Below, in pieces: positions 34,044 through 41,799 of a stretch of 64,000 nt of DNA. Every line of letters starts with the position of its first letter. Positions within the stretch are counted from its first letter, which is position 1. This DNA comes from UBA2965 sp036526135. GTDB taxonomy: Bacteria; Pseudomonadota; Gammaproteobacteria; Pseudomonadales; Azotimanducaceae. The DNA lies in the NCBI GenBank assembly GCA_036526135.1, contig DATCZA010000068.1:1-64000 (forward strand), given 5' to 3'. The notes under the pieces were generated by a model. That model saw nothing but the letters and a program-made list of their open reading frames with translations, did no database searches and was not told where the DNA came from. Made by a program: the position numbers and the translations under genes.

Positions 34044-34250
34044 TTGAATAAGATCTGGCTCACCAACCAACAACAACGGGATAGTCAGATCATGGAAGAT
34101 CACAACGTCGGCGCAAAGATCTTCGAAGACGTCTTTGAGTTTGAGGACGATTTCGAAACCGAAGCAGAGGCAAACGTGGAAGCGTTCTACGTCGCCCTCA
34201 AGATGGCACTCGCCCGGCTCGAAGCGTACGCGACCGCCACGCCGGAATAG
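34044..34250 (+). CDS. small acidic protein of unknown function
   Basis: 68 aa if it starts at TTG 34044, which has GGGGGGA four bases upstream; 52 aa if it starts at ATG 34092. The C-terminal half is strongly acidic, FEDVFEFEDDFETEAEANVE, then a short helix FYVALKMALARLEAYA. No family recognised. It ends two bases before the convergent rluB stop codon. Real coding is plausible because of the composition and ribosome site, but unproven. Confidence 0.5.
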   Translation: MNKIWLTNQQQRDSQIMEDHNVGAKIFEDVFEFEDDFETEAEANVEAFYVALKMALARLEAYATATPE

Positions 34251-34252
34251 CC

Positions 34253-35074
34253 TCAGACGATCGGCAGGTCGGGGTACGGCAGCAGAAAAGAGGTGCGCGG
34301 ACCACGCCCGCCCTTGGCGGGGCGAGCCCGCAGCGGCAGCTTGAGCAGGCCGTACAGGGTTTTCAGATCCTCGTAACTCAACTCGGCATAGCGTCCGCGA
34401 GGGAGGGTAGAAGGAAGCGCCACGGGACCGAACCGGACCCGCTTGAGCCGGCTGACCGACAGGCCGACACTCTCGAACAGTCGCCTGATCTCACGATTCC
34501 GGCCCTCCATCAGAACCACGTGATACCAGTGATTGGTGCCACGCCCGTCGTAGTACTTGATGTCCGAGAATTGCAGCCGCTCGCCGTCGACCATCACCCC
34601 ATCGGTGAGCCGACGCTCCTGGCTTTCGCTGAGCTTGCCGTTGACGCGGACCGCGTATTCCCGGTCGAGACCCGTCGCCGGGCGCATCATGCGATCGGCA
34701 AGGGCCCCGTCGTTGGTGAAGAGGAGGAGCCCGCTCGTTTGCAGATCGAGCCGGCCGATGGCGATCCAGCGGCCGCGCTGCAGCCGGGGCAGCCCGTCGA
34801 AGACGGTGCTGCGGCCCTCGGGGTCACGGCGGGTGCAGATCTCACCAGCGGGCTTGTTGTAGACGAGCACGCGCGCCCAGTCGGTGCGCTTGCCCGTGAC
34901 CGGCCGCCCATCGACGCAGATGCGGTCTTCAGACGAGATCCGCTGGCCGAGATGGGCCGCCTCGCCGTTCACCTCGACCCGCCCGGCCCGGATCCACGCT
35001 TCCATCTCACGCCGCGAACCGTAAGCCAGGTCGGCAAGGTGTTTCTGCAGTTTCTCTGATTTTTCCGGGGACAT
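34253..35074 (-). CDS. rluB: 23S rRNA pseudouridine(2605) synthase
   Basis: 273 aa. N-terminal S4 domain (KLQKHLADLAYGSRREME...VEVNGE), then the RsuA/RluB catalytic motif GRLDLQTSGLLLFTNDG with the catalytic Asp, then EGRNREIRRLFESVGL. RluB modifies U2605 of 23S rRNA. Downstream of scpA-scpB, its common place. Lacks the long C-terminal extension of E. coli RluB but keeps the full catalytic domain. Confidence 0.94.
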   Translation of the reverse strand: MSPEKSEKLQKHLADLAYGSRREMEAWIRAGRVEVNGEAAHLGQRISSEDRICVDGRPVTGKRTDWARVLVYNKPAGEICTRRDPEGRSTVFDGLPRLQRGRWIAIGRLDLQTSGLLLFTNDGALADRMMRPATGLDREYAVRVNGKLSESQERRLTDGVMVDGERLQFSDIKYYDGRGTNHWYHVVLMEGRNREIRRLFESVGLSVSRLKRVRFGPVALPSTLPRGRYAELSYEDLKTLYGLLKLPLRARPAKGGRGPRTSFLLPYPDLPIV

Positions 35075-35116
35075 CGTTTTCCGGGGGCCAACGCCCCTAA
35101 GGGCTGGAAGGATCCC

Positions 35117-35827
35117 CTATTGCGGCAAGCTCGAAAGCGGCACCACCTCTGCGGTCATGGGCTCTGGCGACTCGGCGTCTTCCCGCTCTGGTGCGAGCTC
35201 CGTCATGTCGGCCGGCATCTCTACGGTGATCTCTGGGCGCAGCTCCTCTTCGGCTTCGTCGTTGACGACGATGGGCTCGATTAGGGCCCTGATCTCCTCC
35301 AATGGCGGCAGCTGGTCGAGGCTTTTGAGGTTGAAATAGTCGAGAAACGCTCTCGTGGTCCCGTACATGGAGGGCCTCCCGGGCGCTTCCCGCTGACCGA
35401 CAACGCGAACCCACCCACGCTCGAGCAGCGTTCGCATGATGTTGGGGCTCACGCTGACGCCGCGGACCTGCTCGATGTCGCCCCGGGTCAGGGGCTGCCT
35501 GTACGCCACCAGAGCGAGAGTCTCCATCAGCGCCCGGGAATAGCGCGGCGGCTTCTCGTCCCACAGACGACTCACCCACTCGCTGAGCTCCTGACGGACC
35601 TGATAGCGGTAGCCGCTGGCCACGCGCTTGAGCTGGTAGCCCCTGCCGGCCGCTTCGGACTCCAGCTCCCTGAGACAGGCGCGCACCCGGGCTCTGACGT
35701 CTTCACCTTCGAGCTCGCCGGGGCCAAACAGCGCGAGGATCTGGTTTACGGATACCGGCTCTCCCGCCGCGAGCAGGACCGCATCGATGACGGCCTTGAG
35801 TCTCGCATCGTCCACAGCTTCGTTCAT
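35117..35827 (-). CDS. scpB: segregation and condensation protein B
   Basis: 236 aa, two winged-helix domains: LKAVIDAVLLAAGEPVSVNQILALF near the start and ALMETLALVAYRQPLTRGDIEQVRGV centrally. The C-terminal extension is acidic (EEELRPEITVEMPADM), as in many proteobacteria. ScpB dimers bind the ScpA kleisin in the SMC condensin complex. It starts 4 bp after the scpA stop. Confidence 0.95.
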   Translation of the reverse strand: MNEAVDDARLKAVIDAVLLAAGEPVSVNQILALFGPGELEGEDVRARVRACLRELESEAAGRGYQLKRVASGYRYQVRQELSEWVSRLWDEKPPRYSRALMETLALVAYRQPLTRGDIEQVRGVSVSPNIMRTLLERGWVRVVGQREAPGRPSMYGTTRAFLDYFNLKSLDQLPPLEEIRALIEPIVVNDEAEEELRPEITVEMPADMTELAPEREDAESPEPMTAEVVPLSSLPQ

Positions 35828-35831
35828 GGGC

Positions 35832-36668
35832 TCATTCTCCAGCCGCGCGCACGTAAATGGGCGCGTACGGTTCGTTCTGGACGAAATCCAGCAGGGATTC
35901 GCGCACCAGCTCCATCAGCGCCAGGAAGGTGACGACCACACCCCTGCGCCCCTCTTCGGCTCTGAACAGCTCGCCGAACGAGACAAAGTCGCTTGCCGAA
36001 TTAACCCGGTCGAGGATGGCCGTCATGCGCTCGCGTACCGATAGCGGCTCCAGGTACACCTCGTGATGCTGAAACATCTCGGCCCGCCGCAGCACCTCCG
36101 CCAGCGAAACGAGCACCTCCTTGAGGTCGACGTCCGGCTCCGCGTGGCGCTTCACGACTTCCGGGCGCTCGGCACTGGCGATGAATATCTCTCTTTCCAG
36201 TCGCGGCAGGGCATCTATGCCCTCTGCCGCGTTCTTGATCTGCTCGTACTCCTGCAGCCGGCGGACCAGCTCCGCACGGGGGTCGTCTTCATCTTCGTCG
36301 GCATAAGCCGGACGTGGAAGCAGCATCCTCGATTTGATCTCCGCCAGCATGGCGGCCATCACCAGGTACTCTCCGGCCAGCTCCAGCTGCATGGCCGTCA
36401 TCAGCTCGATGTAGCTCATGTACTGCGCGGTGATCTCGGCGACCCGGATGTCCAGAATGTCGAGATTTTCCCTGCGGATCAGGTACAGAAGCAGATCGAG
36501 CGGGCCCTCGAACGTCTCGAGGAAAACCTCGAGCGCCTGCGGAGGAATGTAGAGATCCTTGGGCAGCTCGGTTACCGCTTCGCCCCGAACGAGCGCCAGG
36601 GTGTCGTTGCCCTGCTCACGAAGCTTCAGCAGATGGGGAGCGGCAGCGCCTTCCGTGTCGATGCTCAT
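35832..36668 (-). CDS. scpA: segregation and condensation protein A (kleisin)
   Basis: 278 aa. N-terminal FEGPLDLLLYLIRRENLDILDI and middle YLVMAAMLAEIKSRMLLPRP are the ScpA signatures; a C-terminal winged helix (VVTFLALMELVRESLLDFVQ) follows. ScpA bridges the two SMC heads. Its start overlaps the trpS stop by four bases, giving the trpS-scpA-scpB-rluB operon; smc itself is not in the window. Confidence 0.96.
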   Translation of the reverse strand: MSIDTEGAAAPHLLKLREQGNDTLALVRGEAVTELPKDLYIPPQALEVFLETFEGPLDLLLYLIRRENLDILDIRVAEITAQYMSYIELMTAMQLELAGEYLVMAAMLAEIKSRMLLPRPAYADEDEDDPRAELVRRLQEYEQIKNAAEGIDALPRLEREIFIASAERPEVVKRHAEPDVDLKEVLVSLAEVLRRAEMFQHHEVYLEPLSVRERMTAILDRVNSASDFVSFGELFRAEEGRRGVVVTFLALMELVRESLLDFVQNEPYAPIYVRAAGE

Positions 36669-37879
36669 CGGTGGGCCAGTCCTATGGCAGCGCGCACGTC
36701 GTCGAGGGTTTCCCGCGCGACGTCGCGGGCCTTTTCGGAGCCTTCCACGAGGATGGAGTGCACCAGATCGCGGTCGTCCTCGAATTGCTGCGCCCGTTCG
36801 CGCATGGCTTCCTGCTCCGCGTTGATGGCATCGATCAGCGGCTTCTTGCAGTCGATGCAGCCAATCCCCGCGGTGGTGCAGCCTTCGGTCACCCAGGCGC
36901 GGGTCTCGGCGTCCGAGTATATCTCGTGCAGCGCGAATACGGGACAGTTCGCCGGATCGCCCGGATCGTCACGGCGAACGCGCGCCGGATCGGTAATCAT
37001 GGTGCGGACCTTCTTTTCCACCTCGTCGGGAGCTTCCCTCATGGCGATCGTGTTCTGGTAGGACTTGGACATCTTCTCCCCGTCCAGCCCGGGCACCTTC
37101 GCCGCCTTGTTCAACAGGGCCTGAGGCTCGGGAAGGATGATACGCCCACCACCTTCGAGGTAGCCGAAGAGCCGTTCGCGATCGCCAATGGACAGGTTTG
37201 ACTGCTCCGCCAGCAGGGCTCGCGCTCGCTCGAGGGCCTCGCCGTCCCCCTGCTCGACGTATCCTCGTCGCAGGCTTTTGTAGAGCCGCGCGGCCTTCTT
37301 GCCCATCTTGCCAATGGCCGCTATCGCGAGGTCTTCGAACCCCGGCTCCCGCCCGTAGACGTGATTGAAGCGGCGGGCGATCTCCCGGGTCAGCTCGACG
37401 TGTGCCACCTGATCGGCACCCACGGGCACGTTGCCCGCTCTGTACATCAGTATGTCCGCAGACTGGAGAACGGGGTACCCGAGAAAGCCGTAGGTCGAAA
37501 GGTCGCGGTCGTTCAGGCGGGCCTGCTGGTCCTTGTAGCTCGGCACCCGCTCGAGCCAGCTCACCGGGGTGATCATCGACAGCAGCAGATGCAGCTCGGC
37601 GTGCTCGGGCACCCAGGACTGCACGAAGACGGTGGCCGTACCCGGGTTGACACCCGCAGCGAGCCAGTCGATCACCATGTCGAAGGTGTTCTGCTCGATG
37701 TTACCGGTGTCTTCGTAGCCGGTAGTCAACGCGTGCCAGTCCGCCACGAAGAAGAAACATTCGTAGCCGTGCTGCAGCTCGAGCCAGTTCCTGATGACGC
37801 CGTGATACTGGCCGAGGTGCAGCCGGCCGGTCGGACGCATCCCCGAGAGTACCCGGTGACTCGACTCGTTACTGCTCAA
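36665..37879 (-). CDS. trpS: tryptophan-tRNA ligase
   Basis: 404 aa class Ic synthetase. HLGQYHG (21-27) is the HIGH-like motif; KMSKS is exact at 269-273. Compared with 334 aa in E. coli there is an insertion of about 70 residues (about 185-255, including ARALLAEQSNLSIGDRERLF) before KMSKS. Longer TrpRS forms occur in Pseudomonas and relatives. A consensus -10 lies upstream. Confidence 0.96.
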   Translation of the reverse strand: MSSNESSHRVLSGMRPTGRLHLGQYHGVIRNWLELQHGYECFFFVADWHALTTGYEDTGNIEQNTFDMVIDWLAAGVNPGTATVFVQSWVPEHAELHLLLSMITPVSWLERVPSYKDQQARLNDRDLSTYGFLGYPVLQSADILMYRAGNVPVGADQVAHVELTREIARRFNHVYGREPGFEDLAIAAIGKMGKKAARLYKSLRRGYVEQGDGEALERARALLAEQSNLSIGDRERLFGYLEGGGRIILPEPQALLNKAAKVPGLDGEKMSKSYQNTIAMREAPDEVEKKVRTMITDPARVRRDDPGDPANCPVFALHEIYSDAETRAWVTEGCTTAGIGCIDCKKPLIDAINAEQEAMRERAQQFEDDRDLVHSILVEGSEKARDVARETLDDVRAAIGLAHR

Positions 37880-37909
37880 CGCAGCCTCTCAACTACAAAC
37901 TGAGGCGGC

Positions 37910-37915
37910 ATTATA
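37910..37915 (-). promoter_or_regulatory. -10 box for trpS
   Basis: ATTATA on the plus strand is TATAAT on the minus strand, 31 bp before the trpS ATG, predicting a short leader. No consensus -35 is seen 16-18 bp upstream. The box lies in the spacer between yciO and trpS. Confidence 0.5.
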
Positions 37916-37942
37916 GGGCTGGGGCCCGGCAAAACCACCCGT

Positions 37943-38554
37943 TCACTCGAACACGCCCAAGCCCTGCCGTATCACCTCCGGCACCGCTCCGGTGAGGTCG
38001 ACGACTGTGGTGGGCACCACGCCGCCCGGGCCGCCGTCGATGATGAGGTCCACCTCGTGCTCCAGGCTCTCCCGGATCTGCTCCGGATCCGAAAAGGGCT
38101 CGTCCTGATCGGCAAGCCGCATGGTGGTCGTCATCATGGGCTCGCCGAGCACGGCGAGCAGTTCGAGCGCGATGACGTTGTTCGGGATTCTCAGGCCGAT
38201 CGTGCGCCGCTTCGGGTGAACCAGCCGACGTGGGACCTCCCGGGTCGCCGGCAGGAGGAACGTGAACGGTCCCGGGGTGAGGTGCTTGAGAATGCGGTAG
38301 TTCGCATCCGAAACGCGGGCGTACAGCGAGATCTCCGAGAGATCCCGGCAGGTCAGGGTGAAGTGATGACGCTTGTCCAGGCGGCGGATTCGACGAATGC
38401 TCTCCAGCGACTGCTTGTCGCCGATGTGGCATCCGAGCGCGTAGGCCGTATCGGTCGGATAGACGACCAGCCCGCCCCCCGAGATGATCTGAGCCGCGGT
38501 GACGAGAAGCCGCCGCTGCGGGTGCGAAGGATGCACGACGAAATACTGACTCAC
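37943..38554 (-). CDS. yciO: YciO-type protein of the TsaC/Sua5 fold
   Basis: 203 aa. MSQYFVVHPSHPQRRL, VVYPTDTAYALGC, KRHHFTLTCRDLSE and KRRTIGLRIPNN match E. coli YciO closely. YciO shares the threonylcarbamoyl-AMP synthase fold with TsaC; whether it serves tRNA t6A synthesis is less settled. Upstream of trpS on the same strand and divergent from yciB. A GATAAT about 40 bp upstream on the minus strand may be its -10 box. Confidence 0.92.
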   Translation of the reverse strand: MSQYFVVHPSHPQRRLLVTAAQIISGGGLVVYPTDTAYALGCHIGDKQSLESIRRIRRLDKRHHFTLTCRDLSEISLYARVSDANYRILKHLTPGPFTFLLPATREVPRRLVHPKRRTIGLRIPNNVIALELLAVLGEPMMTTTMRLADQDEPFSDPEQIRESLEHEVDLIIDGGPGGVVPTTVVDLTGAVPEVIRQGLGVFE

Positions 38555-38653
38555 AGACCCCTGCTTACCATGCCCACTCGGTTTCTCGTATTATCACACG
38601 CTTAGCGTTATCCAGGATCCCCGCGCGCAGCGGGGCTATTCGGCCAATCAACG

Positions 38654-39214
38654 ATGAATCAGCTGCTCGACTTCATCCCCATCGTGCTGTTCGTGGCCGT
38701 TTTCTTCCTTGCCGACATCTACTACGCCACGGCAGCGCTCATGATCGCCGTGACCCTGCAGGTTCTCGCCTATCGCCTTTTGAAGAAACCCATTGGCCGC
38801 GAGCTGGCGCTGACCTTCTGGGCGAGCGTCATATTCGGCGGGCTCACCCTGGTTTTCCGCAACGAGCTGTTCATTCAGTGGAAGCCGACCATCGTCAACT
38901 GGCTTCTGTGCGCATCGCTGCTGGGGAGCCACTTCGTGGGGCAGCGCAACCTCATGGAGCGCATGCTCGGTCACCAGCTGACCTTGGTGGATCAGGTGTG
39001 GGTGAGACTCAACTTCGGCTGGGCGTTCGGCTTCTTTCTCGCCGGCGCGCTCAACCTCGTGGTGGCGTACAACTTCTCCATGGAGTTCTGGGTGAGCTAC
39101 AAGCTGATCGGGGGTTTCGGCCTCACGCTCGTCTACATCGTCATCACGCTGGTATACCTGAGCAAGAAAGGTTTTCTCACGGATAAGCCAGAGGGCCTTG
39201 GCATTGAAAAGTAA
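38654..39214 (+). CDS. yciB: inner membrane protein YciB (IspZ/septation protein A)
   Basis: 186 aa, five to six membrane helices. MNQLLDFIPIVLFVAVFFLADIYYAT, then FGGLTLVFRNELFIQWKPTIVNWL and LNFGWAFGFFLAGALNL are family signatures. YciB affects envelope and septum synthesis. First gene of a plus-strand run to argS; overlaps the next gene by 11 bp. Confidence 0.95.
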   Translation: MNQLLDFIPIVLFVAVFFLADIYYATAALMIAVTLQVLAYRLLKKPIGRELALTFWASVIFGGLTLVFRNELFIQWKPTIVNWLLCASLLGSHFVGQRNLMERMLGHQLTLVDQVWVRLNFGWAFGFFLAGALNLVVAYNFSMEFWVSYKLIGGFGLTLVYIVITLVYLSKKGFLTDKPEGLGIEK

Positions 39215-39839
39215 ATCCTGCCTGGCAGCCCTGCTCATGCTCGCCGGCCTCACCCTGTCGGCCCGGGCCGAGACGGTCTACATCTCCGACACCTTCGCGG
39301 TCCCGCTTCGAAGCGGACCGTCGAACTCGCATCGGATACTCCACCGGGGGCTCCCCAGCGGAACGGAGCTGACCGTGCTGGAACGGGACGACGAGGGCCA
39401 GTTCGCCCGGGTGCGGACCACCCGAGGAACGGAAGGCTGGATCCCGCAGCAATACCTCGTTGCCGAGCCCATCGCGCGGGATCGGCTCGACGAGGCGAGC
39501 CGAGAGATCGAGCGGCTGAGCAGTCTCGTCGCGGAGCGGGAAGCCGAGATTGCCCAGCTGCGCCAGGCAGGGGCGCGAACCTGGGAGGAGATCGAGGCCG
39601 GCGCCCAGCCCGGCAACCGCGGCCCTGCAGGCGCAAGCGCTGCCAGCCCCGGCGAGCGGCGCCTGATGGAGTTGAACGAGCGTCTGCGCCACGAGTTCGA
39701 ACGGCTGGCCGCCGAGCGTGACGAGCTGAAGAGCAGCGCGCGCCAGCGCTGGCTGCTGATCGGAGCCGGCATCATGCTGGCAGGCATCGCCATCGGGGTG
39801 ATCCTCAAAGCCCGTCCCCGTCGCAGCGGCTGGAGCTGA
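39204..39839 (+). CDS. SH3-domain protein of the YgiM/TIGR04211 type
   Basis: 211 aa from TTG 39204, which has GAGGG eight bases upstream; a TTG at 39198 is too close to that site. Order: signal peptide (to about residue 22), bacterial SH3 domain (TVYISDTFAVPLRSGPSNSHRIL to GWIPQQYLV), coiled coil (EASREIERLSSLVAEREAEIAQL and RLMELNERLRHEFERLAAERDEL), C-terminal membrane helix (LLIGAGIMLAGIAIGVIL). Predicted as inner-membrane protein with a periplasmic SH3 domain; partner unknown. Confidence 0.87.
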   Translation: MKSKSCLAALLMLAGLTLSARAETVYISDTFAVPLRSGPSNSHRILHRGLPSGTELTVLERDDEGQFARVRTTRGTEGWIPQQYLVAEPIARDRLDEASREIERLSSLVAEREAEIAQLRQAGARTWEEIEAGAQPGNRGPAGASAASPGERRLMELNERLRHEFERLAAERDELKSSARQRWLLIGAGIMLAGIAIGVILKARPRRSGWS

Positions 39840-39842
39840 TCC

Positions 39843-40613
39843 TTGGCGGTTCTGAGCGTAAACCTGAACAAGGTGGCCCTGCTGCGCAACGCCCGCGGTG
39901 CTGACCAGCCCAGCGTCACCGGAGCGGCGAAGACGGTGCTTGCCGCGGGCGCCCATGGCATCACCGTGCACCCACGCCCGGACCAGCGTCACGTGCGCCC
40001 CGACGACGTGGGCGACCTGGCTGACCTGCTGCGGGCATACCCCGGTATCGAGTACAACATCGAGGGCAACCCCTTCGCCGGTCCCCGAGACAACGGCTAT
40101 CCGGGGTTTGATGCGCTCATCGAAAGTGCCCGGCCCCACCAGGCGACCCTGGTGCCCGACACCGACAACCAGCTGACCTCCGACCACGGGTGGGATCTCA
40201 CCGGCGACAACGGCCGACTATCCGACCACATCAATCGCTACCAGGCCGCTGGCGCCCGGGTAAGTCTCTTCATGGACCCGGTGCCAGAGCATATCGCCCG
40301 CGCCCGCGACGTCGGGGCGGACCGCATCGAGCTCTACACCGGTCCGTTCGCACAGACCGTGGCAGAGTTCGGGCTGGATCATGAGGAAAGCCTCGCCAGC
40401 CTGGACAGGTATCAGAAAGCGGCGGCCTGTGCCGCCGAGCTCGGGCTCGGCGTCAACGCCGGGCACGACCTCGACACCCACAACCTGCGGCTGTTCCGAC
40501 AGATCGAGCAGGTCGCGGAGGTCTCCATAGGACACGCGCTGATAAGCGATGCCCTGGAAGTGGGGCTCACGGCAGCCGTGCGCGCTTATCTGGACGTCCT
40601 CGGACACCACTGA
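39843..40613 (+). CDS. pdxJ: pyridoxine 5'-phosphate synthase
   Basis: 256 aa from TTG 39843, with GGAG eight bases upstream. SVNLNKVALLRNARG, HGITVHPRPDQRHVR, YNIEGNP, and VNAGHDLD are PdxJ hallmarks. It condenses 1-deoxyxylulose-5-phosphate with 3-amino-2-oxopropyl phosphate; SerC, also in the window, belongs to the same vitamin B6 route. Starts three bases after the SH3 gene. Confidence 0.97.
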   Translation: MAVLSVNLNKVALLRNARGADQPSVTGAAKTVLAAGAHGITVHPRPDQRHVRPDDVGDLADLLRAYPGIEYNIEGNPFAGPRDNGYPGFDALIESARPHQATLVPDTDNQLTSDHGWDLTGDNGRLSDHINRYQAAGARVSLFMDPVPEHIARARDVGADRIELYTGPFAQTVAEFGLDHEESLASLDRYQKAAACAAELGLGVNAGHDLDTHNLRLFRQIEQVAEVSIGHALISDALEVGLTAAVRAYLDVLGHH

Positions 40614-40634
40614 CCTACCGGACGATTGGGCATC

Positions 40635-41210
40635 ATGAGCAACATCGCACGACTCCTGACTACCGCCATATTGATCGGCGTCGCTGCCTTGGCCGGTCCA
40701 ACCGCGGCGCAAGAGAGCGGGCTGCCGAGAGTCGTCGTTCAGACCAGCGTGGGCAGCTTCGAGGTAGAGCTCTATCCGGACCGCGCTCCCGCCTCGGTAG
40801 CCAACTTCCTCTCACTCGTCGACGAGGGTTTCTACGACGGGCTGATCTTCCACCGGGTGATCGCGAACTTCGTCGTCCAGACCGGCGGCTACGACGCAGA
40901 CATGAGCTACCGGGAACCGCCGCGAACGGTGGTCAACGAGTCCGCCAACGGTCTGAAGAATCAACGCGGCTACCTCGCCATGGCACGCTTGAACGACCCT
41001 GATTCCGCCGATGCTCAGTTCTACATCAACGTACGGGACAATACCCACCTCGATGGGAAGCCAGGTTCGCCGGGCTACACGGTGTTCGGCAAGGTCATCT
41101 CCGGCTGGGAGATCGTGGTAGAGATCGAGCTCTCCGATACGGTGGTTCGCGCCGGCATGGTCGGCGTGCCCGAGGTGCCCATCGTCATCCGCAGGGCGAC
41201 GCGAGGCTAA
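40635..41210 (+). CDS. exported cyclophilin-type peptidyl-prolyl isomerase
   Basis: 191 aa from ATG 40635 (a TTG nine bases upstream is also open). Signal peptide ends GPTAAQ. Cyclophilin fold: GSFEVELYPDRAPASVANFLSLVDEGFYDGL, FHRVIANFVVQTGGY with the catalytic Arg, DSADAQFYINV, and YTVFGKVISG. Acts as proline isomerase on envelope proteins. Similar to E. coli PpiA. Between pdxJ and the cold-shock-domain gene in a plus-strand run. Confidence 0.93.
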   Translation: MSNIARLLTTAILIGVAALAGPTAAQESGLPRVVVQTSVGSFEVELYPDRAPASVANFLSLVDEGFYDGLIFHRVIANFVVQTGGYDADMSYREPPRTVVNESANGLKNQRGYLAMARLNDPDSADAQFYINVRDNTHLDGKPGSPGYTVFGKVISGWEIVVEIELSDTVVRAGMVGVPEVPIVIRRATRG

Positions 41211-41285
41211 CCCCAGCAAGCAATTGCACATCCGCTTGGGTATGATTCACCGTTTTTTCGCTTCAGCGCTGCCTGGACACCGCTT

Positions 41286-41792
41286 ATGAGAACCATCGTC
41301 GTCGCGTTCGCCACCGCCATCTTCTTTGCCGCCGTGATCGTCGAGCTGACCGATCGCCTGTGGCCTGGCAGCCAGGTGGCGCTGCTCATCGTTGCCACCA
41401 TCGGCCTGTTCCTGAGTAACCTGCTGGCGCTGCGGCTGTCCGGCAGCCCGGCAGCGGCGGCCCCCGCAAAGCGCCGCTCCGAGGCGCCCGGCAAGCAGGG
41501 CCAGCAGAAACGACCGGCCCGCCAGGAAAAACGTCCGGAGCCCGGAACGGCCCGCAGCGCGGCAGGACCGCGCGAACCGGGCAAGGTGAAGTGGTTCAAC
41601 CGAAACAAGGGCTTCGGCTTCATCATCCGCGAATCCGGCGAGGAGATCTTCGTTCACCAGCGATCAATCCGACCTGTGGGCGAGGGGGACAACCGACGCC
41701 GGCCGAGCCTGCGCGACGGTCAGGCGGTGACCTTCCAGGTTGCCGAGCGCGACAAGGGTATTCAGGCAGAAGACGTCGTCGCCGAGGACTGA
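41286..41792 (+). CDS. membrane-tethered cold-shock-domain protein
   Basis: 168 aa. Two membrane helices (about 1-20 and 29-50), a basic Ala/Pro-rich linker (53-97), then a cold-shock domain (98-165): GKVKWFNRNKGFGFI with RNP1 KGFGFI (108-113) and RNP2 IFVHQ (121-125). Helices and a C-terminal cytoplasmic domain place the nucleic-acid-binding surface at the inner membrane. Cold-shock domains bind single-stranded RNA/DNA. Stop is 7 bp from argS; a role in tethering mRNA at the membrane is inference. Confidence 0.88.
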   Translation: MRTIVVAFATAIFFAAVIVELTDRLWPGSQVALLIVATIGLFLSNLLALRLSGSPAAAAPAKRRSEAPGKQGQQKRPARQEKRPEPGTARSAAGPREPGKVKWFNRNKGFGFIIRESGEEIFVHQRSIRPVGEGDNRRRPSLRDGQAVTFQVAERDKGIQAEDVVAED

Positions 41793-41799
41793 TCCGCTC

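Noticed and set aside
36665..37879. The 70-residue insertion in TrpRS as a novel domain
   Set aside because: Longer TrpRS proteins are known in Pseudomonas and relatives; HIGH and KMSKS motifs are intact.
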